Shown here piece after piece: positions 8,899 to 17,901 of a DNA stretch of 58,578 bases. The notes under the pieces were generated by a model, which saw nothing but the letters and a program-made list of their open reading frames with translations, did not search any database and had not been told where the DNA came from. A program made the position numbers and the translations under genes. The DNA is from Nostoc sp. MG11 (GTDB lineage Bacteria; Cyanobacteriota; Cyanobacteriia; Cyanobacteriales; Nostocaceae): the NCBI RefSeq assembly GCF_014904695.1, contig NZ_JACXXN010000035.1:1-58578 (forward strand), read 5' to 3'. Every line of letters starts with the position of its first letter. Positions within the stretch are counted from its first letter, which is position 1.

Positions 8899-9708
8899 TT
8901 GAATAAAGTTGGGTTTTCTGGAAAACCGCAAAGCTCATCAGGTGAGCCTGGTGATGATATTCCAGCGGCTTTACGCGATACTCCTGATTTAGGAACTAAG
9001 GTACGTGTACGCACCCAGGTTTTGCTGATTGGGGGAGTAGTGGGATTTGTCGTGCTAGCTTTGATTAGTGGTTTTTTGTTTTTCGTCACTGCACCCAAAA
9101 AAACCGCTGATTCTCAAACTTCACCAGCACCCAAACCAGAATTTAGTAATTCTGTCAATCCCCAAGGTAATGGTGGCGATGCTCTGTTGGGACATTTAAC
9201 ATACCCGGAAGCACCTGAGTCGGAATTAGTAACGATTAACGCCAATGGGTGGATCAAAATGCGAAAAGCTGCTGCTGAAAAGTTTCAGGCGATGGCACAA
9301 GCGGCGCGGAGTGCAGGTGTAATTCTAGCGCCAATTTCTGGCTTTCGTTCGGTGAAAGAGCAGGAACAGTTATTTTTTAATGTTAGCGCTCAGCGAAATC
9401 AAACCCCAGCTCAAAGAGCAGCCCTCAGTGCTCCTCCTGGTCATAGCGAACATCACACAGGTTATGCTGTGGACATTGGAGATGGAGCAGTACCAGCAAC
9501 TAATCTCCAAGTCAATTTTGACAATACCAAAGCCTATCAGTGGCTACAAGCGAATGCAGCACGCTTCAGCTTTGAGATGTCATTTCCTAAAGACAACGCT
9601 CAGGGTGTGAGTTATGAGCCTTGGCACTGGCGTTATGTGGGCGATCGCAACAGCTTAGAAACGTTCTACAAAGCCAGAAATTTGAAACCCGCTCAGATAC
9701 CACAATAA
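8899..9708 (+). CDS. Membrane-anchored D-alanyl-D-alanine carboxypeptidase, VanY/M15B family
   Basis: A 269-residue zinc carboxypeptidase that would trim terminal D-Ala from peptidoglycan stems. A single N-terminal membrane anchor (about 42-64) is followed by a low-complexity linker and the M15B domain. The domain shows SGFRSVKEQEQLF, the metal-binding SEHHTGYAVDIG (His and Asp ligands, about 181-192), and EPWHWRYVG near the C-terminus with the third ligand. The first codon is TTG at 8899, preceded by GCAGGAG, so a non-ATG start is plausible. It fits the cell-wall theme of the PBP2 genes nearby, though it is not in their operon. Confidence 0.88.
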   Translation: MNKVGFSGKPQSSSGEPGDDIPAALRDTPDLGTKVRVRTQVLLIGGVVGFVVLALISGFLFFVTAPKKTADSQTSPAPKPEFSNSVNPQGNGGDALLGHLTYPEAPESELVTINANGWIKMRKAAAEKFQAMAQAARSAGVILAPISGFRSVKEQEQLFFNVSAQRNQTPAQRAALSAPPGHSEHHTGYAVDIGDGAVPATNLQVNFDNTKAYQWLQANAARFSFEMSFPKDNAQGVSYEPWHWRYVGDRNSLETFYKARNLKPAQIPQ

Positions 9709-9874
9709 AAGCGATCGCACAGTCTAATGGAATCATCTGACTTTGTTTGTTACGCCGGAGGTGTTTCAGCTTCGTGTCACTGCACCCTTTTGGAGATTTT
9801 TTGTTAGAAAATAATGAATATATTGCCAAGAATTAAGACAAATCTCAATAAATCTCAAGTTGGGAGGTTATGCG

Positions 9875-10672
9875 ATGTCAACTAATATTACTCAAAACCA
9901 GAGTTTCCCAACGCCTCCTGTCCCAGACTGGGAACCTCCTTTGCCACCGACAGATTTAATATTTGATGACGGAGAACCATTGGAAAGTAACCGCCACCGT
10001 ATTGCCATGAACGTTTTAATTCGGTCGTTACAACAAGCTTGGTCAGACCGCAATGATTACTTCGTCGGTGGTAATATGTTTGTTTACTATAGTCGTACTC
10101 AGGTGCGAAATCGGGATTTCAGGGGGCCGGATTTTTTTGTAGCTCTCAACGTCGAAGGAAATCGTTCTCGTCAAGGTTGGGTTGTGTGGGATGAGGACGG
10201 ACGCTATCCTGATGTAATTGTCGAATTAATGTCCCCCTCAACAAGAAATGTGGATATGGGGGAGAAAAAAAATCTTTATGAAAAAGTTTTTAAAACTAGA
10301 GACTATTTCGTTTTTGACCCTTTTGATCCCAATTCTTTACAAGGATGGCGATTAGATGTAAATTTTCGCTATCAGCCTTTAGTTGCTAATGAGCAAGGTT
10401 ACTTGTGGTGCGAAACATTAGGATTTTGGTTGGGAACTTGGGAAGGAACAATAGACCGAGAAACTGCAACTTGGTTGCGATTTTATGATCGCGAAGAAAA
10501 TTTAGTTTTCTTACCAGAGGAGGCAGCACACCAACGCGCAGAAACCGAAAGCCAACGTGCAGAAGCCGAACATCAATGCGCAGAAGCCGAACATCAACGC
10601 GCAGAAGCCGAACATCAACGCGCAGAACGTTTAGCTGCAAGGTTGAGGGAGTTAGGAGAAAATCTACAATAG
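9875..10672 (+). CDS. Uma2-family (DUF820) PD-(D/E)XK endonuclease-like protein with C-terminal heptad repeats
   Basis: A 265-residue protein. The central nuclease-like core shows FRGPDFFVALNV, the catalytic-type DVIVELMSPSTRN strand, and EKKNLYEKVFKTRDYFVFDP, as in other Uma2 members. The last 45 residues are a charged coiled coil made of a seven-residue unit (AEHQRAE) repeated about five times. The ATG at 9875 is chosen because GGGAGG lies 7 nt upstream; an earlier TTG at 9860 would swallow that site. The biological role of Uma2 proteins is unsettled. Confidence 0.85.
   Translation: MSTNITQNQSFPTPPVPDWEPPLPPTDLIFDDGEPLESNRHRIAMNVLIRSLQQAWSDRNDYFVGGNMFVYYSRTQVRNRDFRGPDFFVALNVEGNRSRQGWVVWDEDGRYPDVIVELMSPSTRNVDMGEKKNLYEKVFKTRDYFVFDPFDPNSLQGWRLDVNFRYQPLVANEQGYLWCETLGFWLGTWEGTIDRETATWLRFYDREENLVFLPEEAAHQRAETESQRAEAEHQCAEAEHQRAEAEHQRAERLAARLRELGENLQ
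10528..10627 (+). repeat. 21-nt in-frame tandem repeat in the Uma2 gene
   Basis: A 21-nt unit (core CAGAAGCCGAACATCAACGC) recurs about five times. The last three copies are nearly identical and the first ones diverged. Each copy encodes one heptad of the coiled-coil tail, so copy number changes alter tail length without breaking the frame. The near identity of the last copies suggests recent slippage or expansion. Confidence 0.85.
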
Positions 10673-10737
10673 GGAATAGGGGAAGAATCAGCCCCGAATA
10701 TTGGGTTTCAGAGCAACCTTCTCCCTTCCCCTTATCC

Positions 10738-12576
10738 TTAGTTGCGACGGCTATTTATTGGGTTCTCAATCTCTGGTTTTTGAAACTTGCCTGGATACTT
10801 TCGCTGGAAATAGTCTTCCATAATTTGTAAGATCATTGGGGCAGCAACGCTACCACCGCCACCGCCGGAATGTTCGGCAAATGCCACGATGAGAATTTCT
10901 GGCTTTTCAGCGGGTGCATAAGCACCAAACCAAGCGTGATTTTGCTTAACACGACCCTTCCATGCTTCAGCAGTACCACTTTTACCAGCCACAGGGGGAA
11001 TTGTTGGCTGGTTCAAAACCTTACCTGTACCTTCAGCCACGACTTTCCGCAGCCCCTCGCGGAGGACATTTATAGTAGTCGGTTTCATATTTAAAGATTC
11101 TCGCCAGCTTCTTGCTTCTTCATTGTCCTTGAGTAAGTGCGGCTGGACTCGATAACCGCCATTCGCTGGCACAGCAAACATGATCGCAACTTGCAAAGGT
11201 GTGGTTTGTAAAGCACCTTGACCAATAGACATATTAATGCTGTCACCTACAGTCCAAGGCATCTTCCAAACTTTCTGTTTCCATATCTCATCTGGAACCA
11301 AGCCTTTTGATTCTTCGTTGACAAACTCAAGTCCAGTTTTTTTGCCAAATCCATACTTGCGAGTCCATTCAATCAAAGTTGGGCCACCAACTCCCCTACC
11401 AATTTGATAGAAGAAGGTATCGCTGCTCCACTGTAATGCCCCAACAAAACCTAACGGCCCAAATCCGGTGTGATTCCATTCCCCAAAGCGAGTTCCACCA
11501 ATGTTTAGAGAACCGTAGGTTTGTAGGACTGTCTTAGGAGAAAATTTACCCGATTCTAGCCCAGCAGTCACAGTGACAATTTTGAAGGTACTGGCGGGTG
11601 GGAAGGCGCTGAGGGCACGATTAACCAAGGGATGGTCTGCGCCTTGTACAGTTTCCCAATCTTTTTGGGTAAGTTTCTGCTTGGAGAAAATATTTGGGTC
11701 AAAGGTAGGGTGAGATACCATTGCTAAAACAGCACCATTCTTAGGGTCAAGTGCCACGATCGCACCATTGCGATCGCCTAAAGCTTTTTCTGCTGCCTTT
11801 TGCACATCTAAATTTATGGTCAAGTGCAAATCATTACCGGCTTTTGCTTGTTTCTCGCCCAAAACTCGCAGCGGCCGACCAGAACCATCTACTTCCACTT
11901 GCTGACCACCCCATTCACCCCGCAGCGTTTTCTCATAAGCCTTTTCGATTGCCATCTGACCAATCACATCGCCCAATCGATAGCCTTCCTTTTGCTTTTC
12001 TTTTAACTGCTCAGCGGTCAATTCGCGTGTATAGCCTAGTATATGTGCCAATTCCTTGCCATGCGGATAATAGCGAACAGCTTCGGTATGAATTTCCACA
12101 TCTTGGAGTTCGTTTCCATACTCCTTCAATGCCGTGATTTGTGCTTCGTTTAAGTCACGAGCAATCCGAATGAGTGAAGAAGAGTTAGCACCTGCATCTT
12201 CTAGCTTCTTTTCCATCTCTTCTTGGGAGATGTCGAGAATTTGGGATAAACGCGATCCCACAACCGACCATGCGGGCTTAGTATGTGCCATCGGCCATAA
12301 GTATACAGACCGAGGATAGCGAGTACTGGCTAAAAGTTTGCCATTACGATCAAAAATATTGCCGCGTTCTGGGTGTTTAGGAATCAACCGAATCCGGTTC
12401 GCTTCTGCTCGCTTTCGATGATGTGTCCCTTCAATAATTTGCAAATATGCCAGACGAGTGCTGATTCCAGCCACCATCAATAGGGTAAATATAATTAAAA
12501 ATGTTGGCTGGAAGCTGCGTCCGACTGTACGTGTATTTTTTTTGATGCTCAGTGGAGATGGTTGCAATAGGGCCAT
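10738..12576 (-). CDS. mrdA: Penicillin-binding protein 2 (class B transpeptidase), copy 1
   Basis: A 612-residue class B PBP that cross-links septum-independent (elongation) peptidoglycan. A short cytoplasmic tail and one membrane helix (about 25-47) are followed by the pedestal domain (ERGNIFDRNGKLLAST) and the transpeptidase. Active-site motifs are all present: PPASTFK with the nucleophilic Ser (about 325), SSD (about 384) and KSGT (about 530). KSGT rather than KTGT is an ordinary variant. A second copy lies 321 nt upstream on the same strand. The two differ most at the extreme N-terminus and in the C-terminal 30 residues. Confidence 0.92.
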   Translation of the reverse strand: MALLQPSPLSIKKNTRTVGRSFQPTFLIIFTLLMVAGISTRLAYLQIIEGTHHRKRAEANRIRLIPKHPERGNIFDRNGKLLASTRYPRSVYLWPMAHTKPAWSVVGSRLSQILDISQEEMEKKLEDAGANSSSLIRIARDLNEAQITALKEYGNELQDVEIHTEAVRYYPHGKELAHILGYTRELTAEQLKEKQKEGYRLGDVIGQMAIEKAYEKTLRGEWGGQQVEVDGSGRPLRVLGEKQAKAGNDLHLTINLDVQKAAEKALGDRNGAIVALDPKNGAVLAMVSHPTFDPNIFSKQKLTQKDWETVQGADHPLVNRALSAFPPASTFKIVTVTAGLESGKFSPKTVLQTYGSLNIGGTRFGEWNHTGFGPLGFVGALQWSSDTFFYQIGRGVGGPTLIEWTRKYGFGKKTGLEFVNEESKGLVPDEIWKQKVWKMPWTVGDSINMSIGQGALQTTPLQVAIMFAVPANGGYRVQPHLLKDNEEARSWRESLNMKPTTINVLREGLRKVVAEGTGKVLNQPTIPPVAGKSGTAEAWKGRVKQNHAWFGAYAPAEKPEILIVAFAEHSGGGGGSVAAPMILQIMEDYFQRKYPGKFQKPEIENPINSRRN

Positions 12577-12897
12577 AAGATAAAGATAATTTTAGAATTA
12601 ATATTATTTATATACAATTTTGCTAAATTATTGGCGAGTATTTAGCAGCAAAATAATTAGGATAGTCTGATGTTAATTAATCATTTTAAATTAATACGAT
12701 AAACTACAATTTTATATTTAGTATGCTAAATATACGATAATATTTATTCCAGCATAATTAAGCAGAAAACTATACTTAAAATTATGACTCAAAATCTTCG
12801 ATACAGAATCAGAAAGAATGATGTTCTTCAACGTTTCAACTAAAAACTAGTCTAGATGATCCAAGTCTATTGGATATGAGGCGAACTGAGCCTTGAT
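12577..12897. other. AT-rich spacer between the two PBP2 genes
   Basis: 321 nt with no ORF. It is strikingly AT-rich at 12577-12790 and contains several TATAAT-like hexamers, so it probably carries an independent promoter for copy 1. No terminator hairpin with a T-run was seen for copy 2. Confidence 0.4.
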
Positions 12898-14742
12898 CTA
12901 GTCTCCAATAATATTCCCGGAATTCTGAATTTTAGCTGCTGATTCTTCAGATTGAGGTTTTTCATACTTGCCTGGATACTTGTGCTGAAAATAAGCTTCT
13001 AGCACTTGTAAGACCATCGGCCCACAAACAGTACCACCATGATCGCCGGAGTTTTCACCAAACGCCACAACTACAATTTCCGGCTTATTGCTGGGGGCAT
13101 AAGCACCAAACCAAGTATGATTTGGGCGACCAGCACCAGCTTCAGCAGTCCCACTCTTTCCTGATGCTGGGGCAATTGATGGCACGTTCAAGCGTTTACC
13201 TGTACCATCAGTTACTACCTTCCGCAGTCCATCGCGGAGAACTTTGATAGTTATTGGCCTCATATTCATAGGTTCTCGCCAGATGTTTGCTTTATGCTCT
13301 CTAAGCAAATGTGGCTTAACTCGATATCCACCATTAGCTGGAACAGAAAACATAATTGCCGCTTGTAAAGGCGTTACTTGTAGAGCGCCTTGACCAATTG
13401 ACATATTAATAGTATCGCCTACAGTCCAGCGTGTCTTCAAAACTTTCAGTTTCCATATTTCATCTGGAACTAAACCTTTCAATTCTTCATTGACAAACTC
13501 AATACCAGTTTTTTGACCAAACCCATATTTGCGACTCCATTCGATTAAAGTTGGGCCACCGACTTTTTTACCAACTTGATAGAAGAAGGTATCACTACTC
13601 ATAGCCATCGCCCCTGGAAATCCCAATGGGCCAAATCCGGCGTGGTTCCATTCACCAAAAGTTACTCCACCAATAGTCAGGGAACCAAAGGTCTGTAGTA
13701 CTGTGTCAGGAGAAAATTGACCCGATTCTAGCCCGGCTGTCGTGGTGACAATTTTGAAGGTACTGGCGGGTGGAAAGGCACTCAGGGCACGATTAACCAA
13801 GGGATGGTCTTTACCTTGTACGCTTTCCCAATCTTTTTGGGAGAGTTTTTGCTTGGAGAAAATATTTGGGTCAAAGGTAGGATAAGACACCATTGCTAAA
13901 ATAGCACCGTTATTTGGGTCAAGTGCGACGATCGCACCTTGGTATTTTCCCAAAGCTTTTTCTGCTGCTCTTTGCACATCCAAGTCTATGTTCAAGTGCA
14001 AGTCATTGCCAGGTTTTGCTTGTTTCTCTCCCAAAACCCGGATTGGCCGACCAGCACCATCCACTTCCACCTGCTGACCGCCCCATTCGCCCCGGAGCAT
14101 TTTTTCATAAGCTTTTTCTACCCCCATCTGACCAATTACATCTCCCAGGCGATAACCTTCCTGCTTCTTTTGTGTCAACTGTTCGGCGGTCAGTTCGCGT
14201 GTATAACCCAATATATGTGCTAATTCTTGAGCATGAGGGTAATAGCGTACGGCATCTATATTAATTTCTACATCTTTGAGTTCGTTTTTATATTCTTTCA
14301 CTGCTGTGATTTGCGCCTCATTGAGATCACGAGCAATCCGAATAAGTGAAGAAGAGTTAGCACCTGCTTCTTCTAATTTCTTCTCCATCTCTTCTTGCGG
14401 GATGTTAAGAATTTTCTGCAAACGCGGTCCTACAACTGACCAGGAAGGCTTGGTATGAGCCATTGGCCACAAATATACAGAGCTAGGATAGCGAGTACTG
14501 GCTAACAGTTTGCCATTACGGTCAAAAATATTGCCTCGTTCGGGTTGTTTAAGAATCAATCGAACCCGGTTCGCCTCTGCTCGTTGCCGAAGTTTTGGGC
14601 CTTCAACAATTTGCAAATATGCTAGACGGGCTTCGATACCACCAATCATCAATAAGGTAAATATGATTAAAAATATTGGTTGAAAACCACGTCCTACTGT
14701 ACGTGTATCTTTTTTATTGCCTAGTGATGGGAATAAAGACAT
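12898..14742 (-). CDS. mrdA: Penicillin-binding protein 2 (class B transpeptidase), copy 2
   Basis: A 614-residue paralogue of the neighbouring PBP2, collinear over its whole length. It has one membrane helix (about 22-44), a pedestal domain with ERGNIFDRNGKLLAST, and transpeptidase motifs PPASTFK, SSDTFFY and KSGTAEAG. The start is set at the ATG at 14742; a TTG three codons earlier is also open. It differs from copy 1 in the C-terminal tail (ends SAAKIQNSGNIIGD) and in a shorter loop after KSGT (AGAGRPNHTW against AWKGRVKQNHAW). Both copies look functional. Upstream 14743-15053 (311 nt) holds no gene and should contain the promoters of this gene and of divergent potA. Confidence 0.92.
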   Translation of the reverse strand: MSLFPSLGNKKDTRTVGRGFQPIFLIIFTLLMIGGIEARLAYLQIVEGPKLRQRAEANRVRLILKQPERGNIFDRNGKLLASTRYPSSVYLWPMAHTKPSWSVVGPRLQKILNIPQEEMEKKLEEAGANSSSLIRIARDLNEAQITAVKEYKNELKDVEINIDAVRYYPHAQELAHILGYTRELTAEQLTQKKQEGYRLGDVIGQMGVEKAYEKMLRGEWGGQQVEVDGAGRPIRVLGEKQAKPGNDLHLNIDLDVQRAAEKALGKYQGAIVALDPNNGAILAMVSYPTFDPNIFSKQKLSQKDWESVQGKDHPLVNRALSAFPPASTFKIVTTTAGLESGQFSPDTVLQTFGSLTIGGVTFGEWNHAGFGPLGFPGAMAMSSDTFFYQVGKKVGGPTLIEWSRKYGFGQKTGIEFVNEELKGLVPDEIWKLKVLKTRWTVGDTINMSIGQGALQVTPLQAAIMFSVPANGGYRVKPHLLREHKANIWREPMNMRPITIKVLRDGLRKVVTDGTGKRLNVPSIAPASGKSGTAEAGAGRPNHTWFGAYAPSNKPEIVVVAFGENSGDHGGTVCGPMVLQVLEAYFQHKYPGKYEKPQSEESAAKIQNSGNIIGD

Positions 14743-15053
14743 AATAACCAATTCACTCTGGGGCTACGCTAAACGTAATTGACAACAGGAAGATGTAATT
14801 TGGGTTTTCAGGTTTATATCTGTAGTCTTCCTTCTAGAGAATTGGTACAAGACAAAGAGTGATATTGCCATCAGTATTAACTGTATATAAGTTTTTAACT
14901 ATCTCAGTATTTATTGCGTAACAATAGGGCGAGTATATTTTTGAGCAATTGTTTTTGCCGGATACAATAAACCAAAGTGTGGTAATTTAGTTTGCTTAAT
15001 AGGCTACATCAATTATCAAAATCACGTAATATCACTGCATTCTACTGAAGATT

Positions 15054-16181
15054 ATGGCTCAACCTGTCATGCAGAATCAAAGGGGGATAACGACCTTTCA
15101 ACCACTAGATGTTGAATTACGTAATGTGTTCAAGTTTTTTAACCAAGAACCAGCGGTACACGGAATAGACTTGGATGTCAGACAGGGTGAATTTTTTAGT
15201 GTTTTAGGCCCCTCTGGGTGTGGCAAGACCACTACACTACGTTTAATTGCTGGGTTTGAAAAAGCTGACGCCGGTAAAGTTTTGATACAGGGTCAGCCAA
15301 TGACTAATGTGCCTCCTTACCGACGACCCGTCAACACTGTATTTCAAAGTTATGCTCTGTTTAACCATCTGAATGTGTGGGATAACATCGCTTTTGGACT
15401 ACGGCTAAAAAAACTACACAAATCAGAAATTGCTAGTAGAGTTCAAGAAGCTTTAAAACTCGTGAAAATGGAAAGTTTGCGATCGCGCTTTCCCAATCAA
15501 CTTTCTGGTGGTCAACAGCAACGGGTAGCTTTGGCAAGGGCCCTGGTTAATCGTCCCGCCGTCGTACTGCTGGATGAACCATTAGGAGCGTTAGATTTAA
15601 AACTACGTAAAGAAATGCAGGTTGAGTTATCCAATTTACACAAAGACCTGGGATTGACCTTTGTTATGGTGACACACGACCAAGAGGAGGCGCTTTCGTT
15701 GAGCGATCGCATTGCTGTGATGAATCAAGGCAAAATTGAGCAAGTAGGTACTCCTAAGCAAATTTACGAGCGTCCTTGCACATCTTTTGTCGCTGATTTT
15801 ATTGGCGATACTAATTTATTCAGTGGTGAAATCGTTGCAGTAGACTCTTCCAACATTCAAATTTTGACGAAAACGGGACTCTCAATTGTCATCAGTCGTG
15901 CTGAAGATACACCAACTGAATTATCTCAAGCGGTGGTAGTAAGCCTGCGCCCAGAAAAAATACAGCTTTCGCTTTATCCACCCAATTTGCCTGCTAACTG
16001 CTTTGAAGGACGGTTAATCAACGTTATGTATTTGGGTACTCACATCAATTACGTTGTGGAATTAATAAATGGCATCAGCATCAATGTATTACAACCCAAT
16101 ACTTTTGGAAGTTTGCCAGACCGTGATACACCCATCTACGCTTGGTGGGCAGAAACCGATTGTTTAGCTATTGGTCAATAG
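15054..16181 (+). CDS. potA: Spermidine/putrescine-type ABC transporter ATP-binding protein
   Basis: A 375-residue import ATPase. Walker A is GPSGCGKTT (about 53-61), followed by Q-loop VFQSYALF, signature LSGGQQQRVALARAL (about 150), Walker B VVLLDEPLGALD and the H-loop VTHDQEEAL. A C-terminal TOBE regulatory domain (about 280-370) includes VSLRPEKIQL, as in PotA/CysA/MalK-type proteins. The downstream binding protein and permease are of the polyamine group, which supports the substrate class. The last 24 nt of the gene are part of a 29-nt sequence repeated just downstream at 16277-16305. Confidence 0.9.
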   Translation: MAQPVMQNQRGITTFQPLDVELRNVFKFFNQEPAVHGIDLDVRQGEFFSVLGPSGCGKTTTLRLIAGFEKADAGKVLIQGQPMTNVPPYRRPVNTVFQSYALFNHLNVWDNIAFGLRLKKLHKSEIASRVQEALKLVKMESLRSRFPNQLSGGQQQRVALARALVNRPAVVLLDEPLGALDLKLRKEMQVELSNLHKDLGLTFVMVTHDQEEALSLSDRIAVMNQGKIEQVGTPKQIYERPCTSFVADFIGDTNLFSGEIVAVDSSNIQILTKTGLSIVISRAEDTPTELSQAVVVSLRPEKIQLSLYPPNLPANCFEGRLINVMYLGTHINYVVELINGISINVLQPNTFGSLPDRDTPIYAWWAETDCLAIGQ

Positions 16182-16305
16182 TCAAAAGTCAAGGGGAGCC
16201 ACTGCGTTGGGCGGCTCTGCCGACTTGAAGCAAGTGGCGTTCAAGGGTCAAAATTCAACTGATTATTTAGATAACTGATTGTTTAGATATTGGTCAATAG
16301 TCAAA
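16158..16305 (+). repeat. Direct repeat of the potA 3' end flanking a dispersed repeat
   Basis: The 29 nt at 16158-16186 (end of potA plus 5 nt) recur at 16277-16305 with one mismatch. Between the copies, 16193-16248 is a GC-rich segment (GCCACTGCGTTGGGCGGCTC and what follows) of a kind seen often in Nostoc spacers. The duplication looks like a footprint of insertion or slippage after the operon formed. Confidence 0.75.
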
Positions 16306-16342
16306 GGTCAACATTTAAGGGTTAAGGATTTATACTCCATAG

Positions 16343-16716
16343 ATGTCTAGTAGTTATTTTCAAGAATTACGAGTTTATAAATTAGCAGAGAAATTAGCTG
16401 ATGAAATTTGGAAAATAGTTGACGGATGGGATATATTTGCCAAAAATACTATGGGTACACAGATGGTAGTTCAGCAGATAGTATTGGGGCAAATATAGCG
16501 GAAGGTGTTGGTAGAGGCAGTTATCAAGACAACAGAAGATTCATTAAAAGAGCAAGAGGTTCTTTAAACGAAACTCAACATCGGTTAAGACGAGCTTATA
16601 TGCGTAATTTATTAACAGTTGAACAAGTAGATAAACTCAAATTAATCATTGATGAACTTAGATCCAAATTAAATTCATATCTCAAATCTATTGGTAATGT
16701 CTCAGAAAAAGAATAA
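16343..16716 (+). pseudogene. Four-helix bundle protein (23S rRNA IVP-like), frameshifted
   Basis: An ATG at 16343 opens a frame reading YFQELRVYKLAEKLADEIW, then VDGWDIFAKNTMGTQMV. The protein continues in another frame from about 16462 with SSADSIGANIAEGVGRGSYQ and DNRRFIKRARGSLNETQHRL to the stop at 16716. A single missing base around 16456-16462 explains the break. The joined product, about 124 residues, matches the small four-helix-bundle family first known from 23S rRNA intervening sequences and common as solo genes in cyanobacteria. The first frame stops at 16496. It could be a pseudogene, a sequencing error or, less likely, a programmed shift. Confidence 0.8.
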
Positions 16717-16754
16717 CCCTTGACTCTTGACCCTTGATCCTTGACTCCTGACAA

Positions 16755-17840
16755 ATGACAAACAGACGACAATTCTTAAAAAAGTTAGCAGCACTTTCTA
16801 GCCTTTCTTTGACTAGTTGTGGCTGGAGGCTAGCTGATGTGCGAGCTAATTCTACTATTTCTGAGCAACGTGATCAACTTTATATCTATACGTGGACGCA
16901 ATATACTGACAAAGAATTACTGAAAACTTTTAGCGCTCAAACTGGCATGAAAGTGCTTGCAGATGTGTATGATTCCAATGATGTTATGCTGGCTAAATTT
17001 CAAGCTGGAGGTGGTAGCAGTTATAGCATTATCTACCCATCTGATTACATGGTACAGAAGATGGTAGATAAAGGTTTATTAACAGAAATAAATCACGATC
17101 GCTTAGTTGGTTTAGAGAATTTATTTCCACGGTTTAGTAATCCTAGTTATGACCACAATAATCGCTACAGTATCCCTTTTAACTGGGGGACAACAGGTTT
17201 ACTTTACAACTCCGAAAACATTAAAAATCCACCAGAAGATTGGGAGTATCTTTGGCGAAACCAGGAACAACTTAATAAGCGGATAACCTTGCTCAATGAT
17301 GTTCGAGAGGTAATGGGTGCAGTGTTGCGGATGCTGGGTTATTCTTACAACTCACAAAATGAAACAGAAATCAAACAAGCTTATGAAAAATTGAAGGTAT
17401 TGAAGCCTGCGATCGCAGCTTTTGACACAGATGCTTGGCAAAATCAAATTCTGGCAGGAGATTTATTATTGGCAATGTGTTATTCAGCAGATGCAGTGAG
17501 GATTTCTCAAGAAAATCCTAAACTAAAATATGTAATTCCTCGCAGTGGTTCTTCACTATGGACTGACACTATTGTAATTCCTAAAACAGCCCCTAATCCG
17601 TCTGGAGCTTATGCTTGGATTAACTTAATTCTGCAACCAGAAGTAGCAGCCCAAATTAGCCAACGTCTGAGCATTGCTACGCCGAATCGCGCTGGATTTG
17701 AGCAATTGCCAAAGCAAATCAAAGACAATATTAATTTATTTCCTCCAGACTCACTTTTAGAAAAGTGTGAACGTATTACTCCTCTAGGAGAATTTAATGA
17801 GGTTTATGAGCGTTATTGGACTGAATTAACTAGTAGTTAA
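16755..17840 (+). CDS. potD: Spermidine/putrescine-type ABC transporter substrate-binding protein
   Basis: A 361-residue periplasmic binding protein. The N-terminus (MTNRRQFLKKLAALSSLSLT) resembles a Tat-like or lipoprotein signal, with a Cys at residue 22 (SLTSCGW) that could be lipidated. The mature part has the PotD/PotF pattern: YTWTQYTDKELLKTFSAQTG, YPSDYMVQKMVDKGLL, IPFNWGTTGLLYNS and PEVAAQISQRLSIATPN. It should deliver a polyamine or similar cation to the PotB permease downstream. The gene is 38 nt after the frameshifted four-helix-bundle gene, and a repeat-rich spacer (TTGACCC-type repeats, 16718-16752) precedes it. Confidence 0.88.
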   Translation: MTNRRQFLKKLAALSSLSLTSCGWRLADVRANSTISEQRDQLYIYTWTQYTDKELLKTFSAQTGMKVLADVYDSNDVMLAKFQAGGGSSYSIIYPSDYMVQKMVDKGLLTEINHDRLVGLENLFPRFSNPSYDHNNRYSIPFNWGTTGLLYNSENIKNPPEDWEYLWRNQEQLNKRITLLNDVREVMGAVLRMLGYSYNSQNETEIKQAYEKLKVLKPAIAAFDTDAWQNQILAGDLLLAMCYSADAVRISQENPKLKYVIPRSGSSLWTDTIVIPKTAPNPSGAYAWINLILQPEVAAQISQRLSIATPNRAGFEQLPKQIKDNINLFPPDSLLEKCERITPLGEFNEVYERYWTELTSS

Positions 17841-17901
17841 AAAGGCAAGGGTCAAGGATCAAGAGTATTAATTTGTAACTTCTAAATAATAAATTAGGAT
17901 T

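Noticed and set aside
14743-15053. Possible RNA gene between PBP2 copy 2 and potA
   Set aside because: No stable stem or conserved block was seen; a divergent promoter region explains it.
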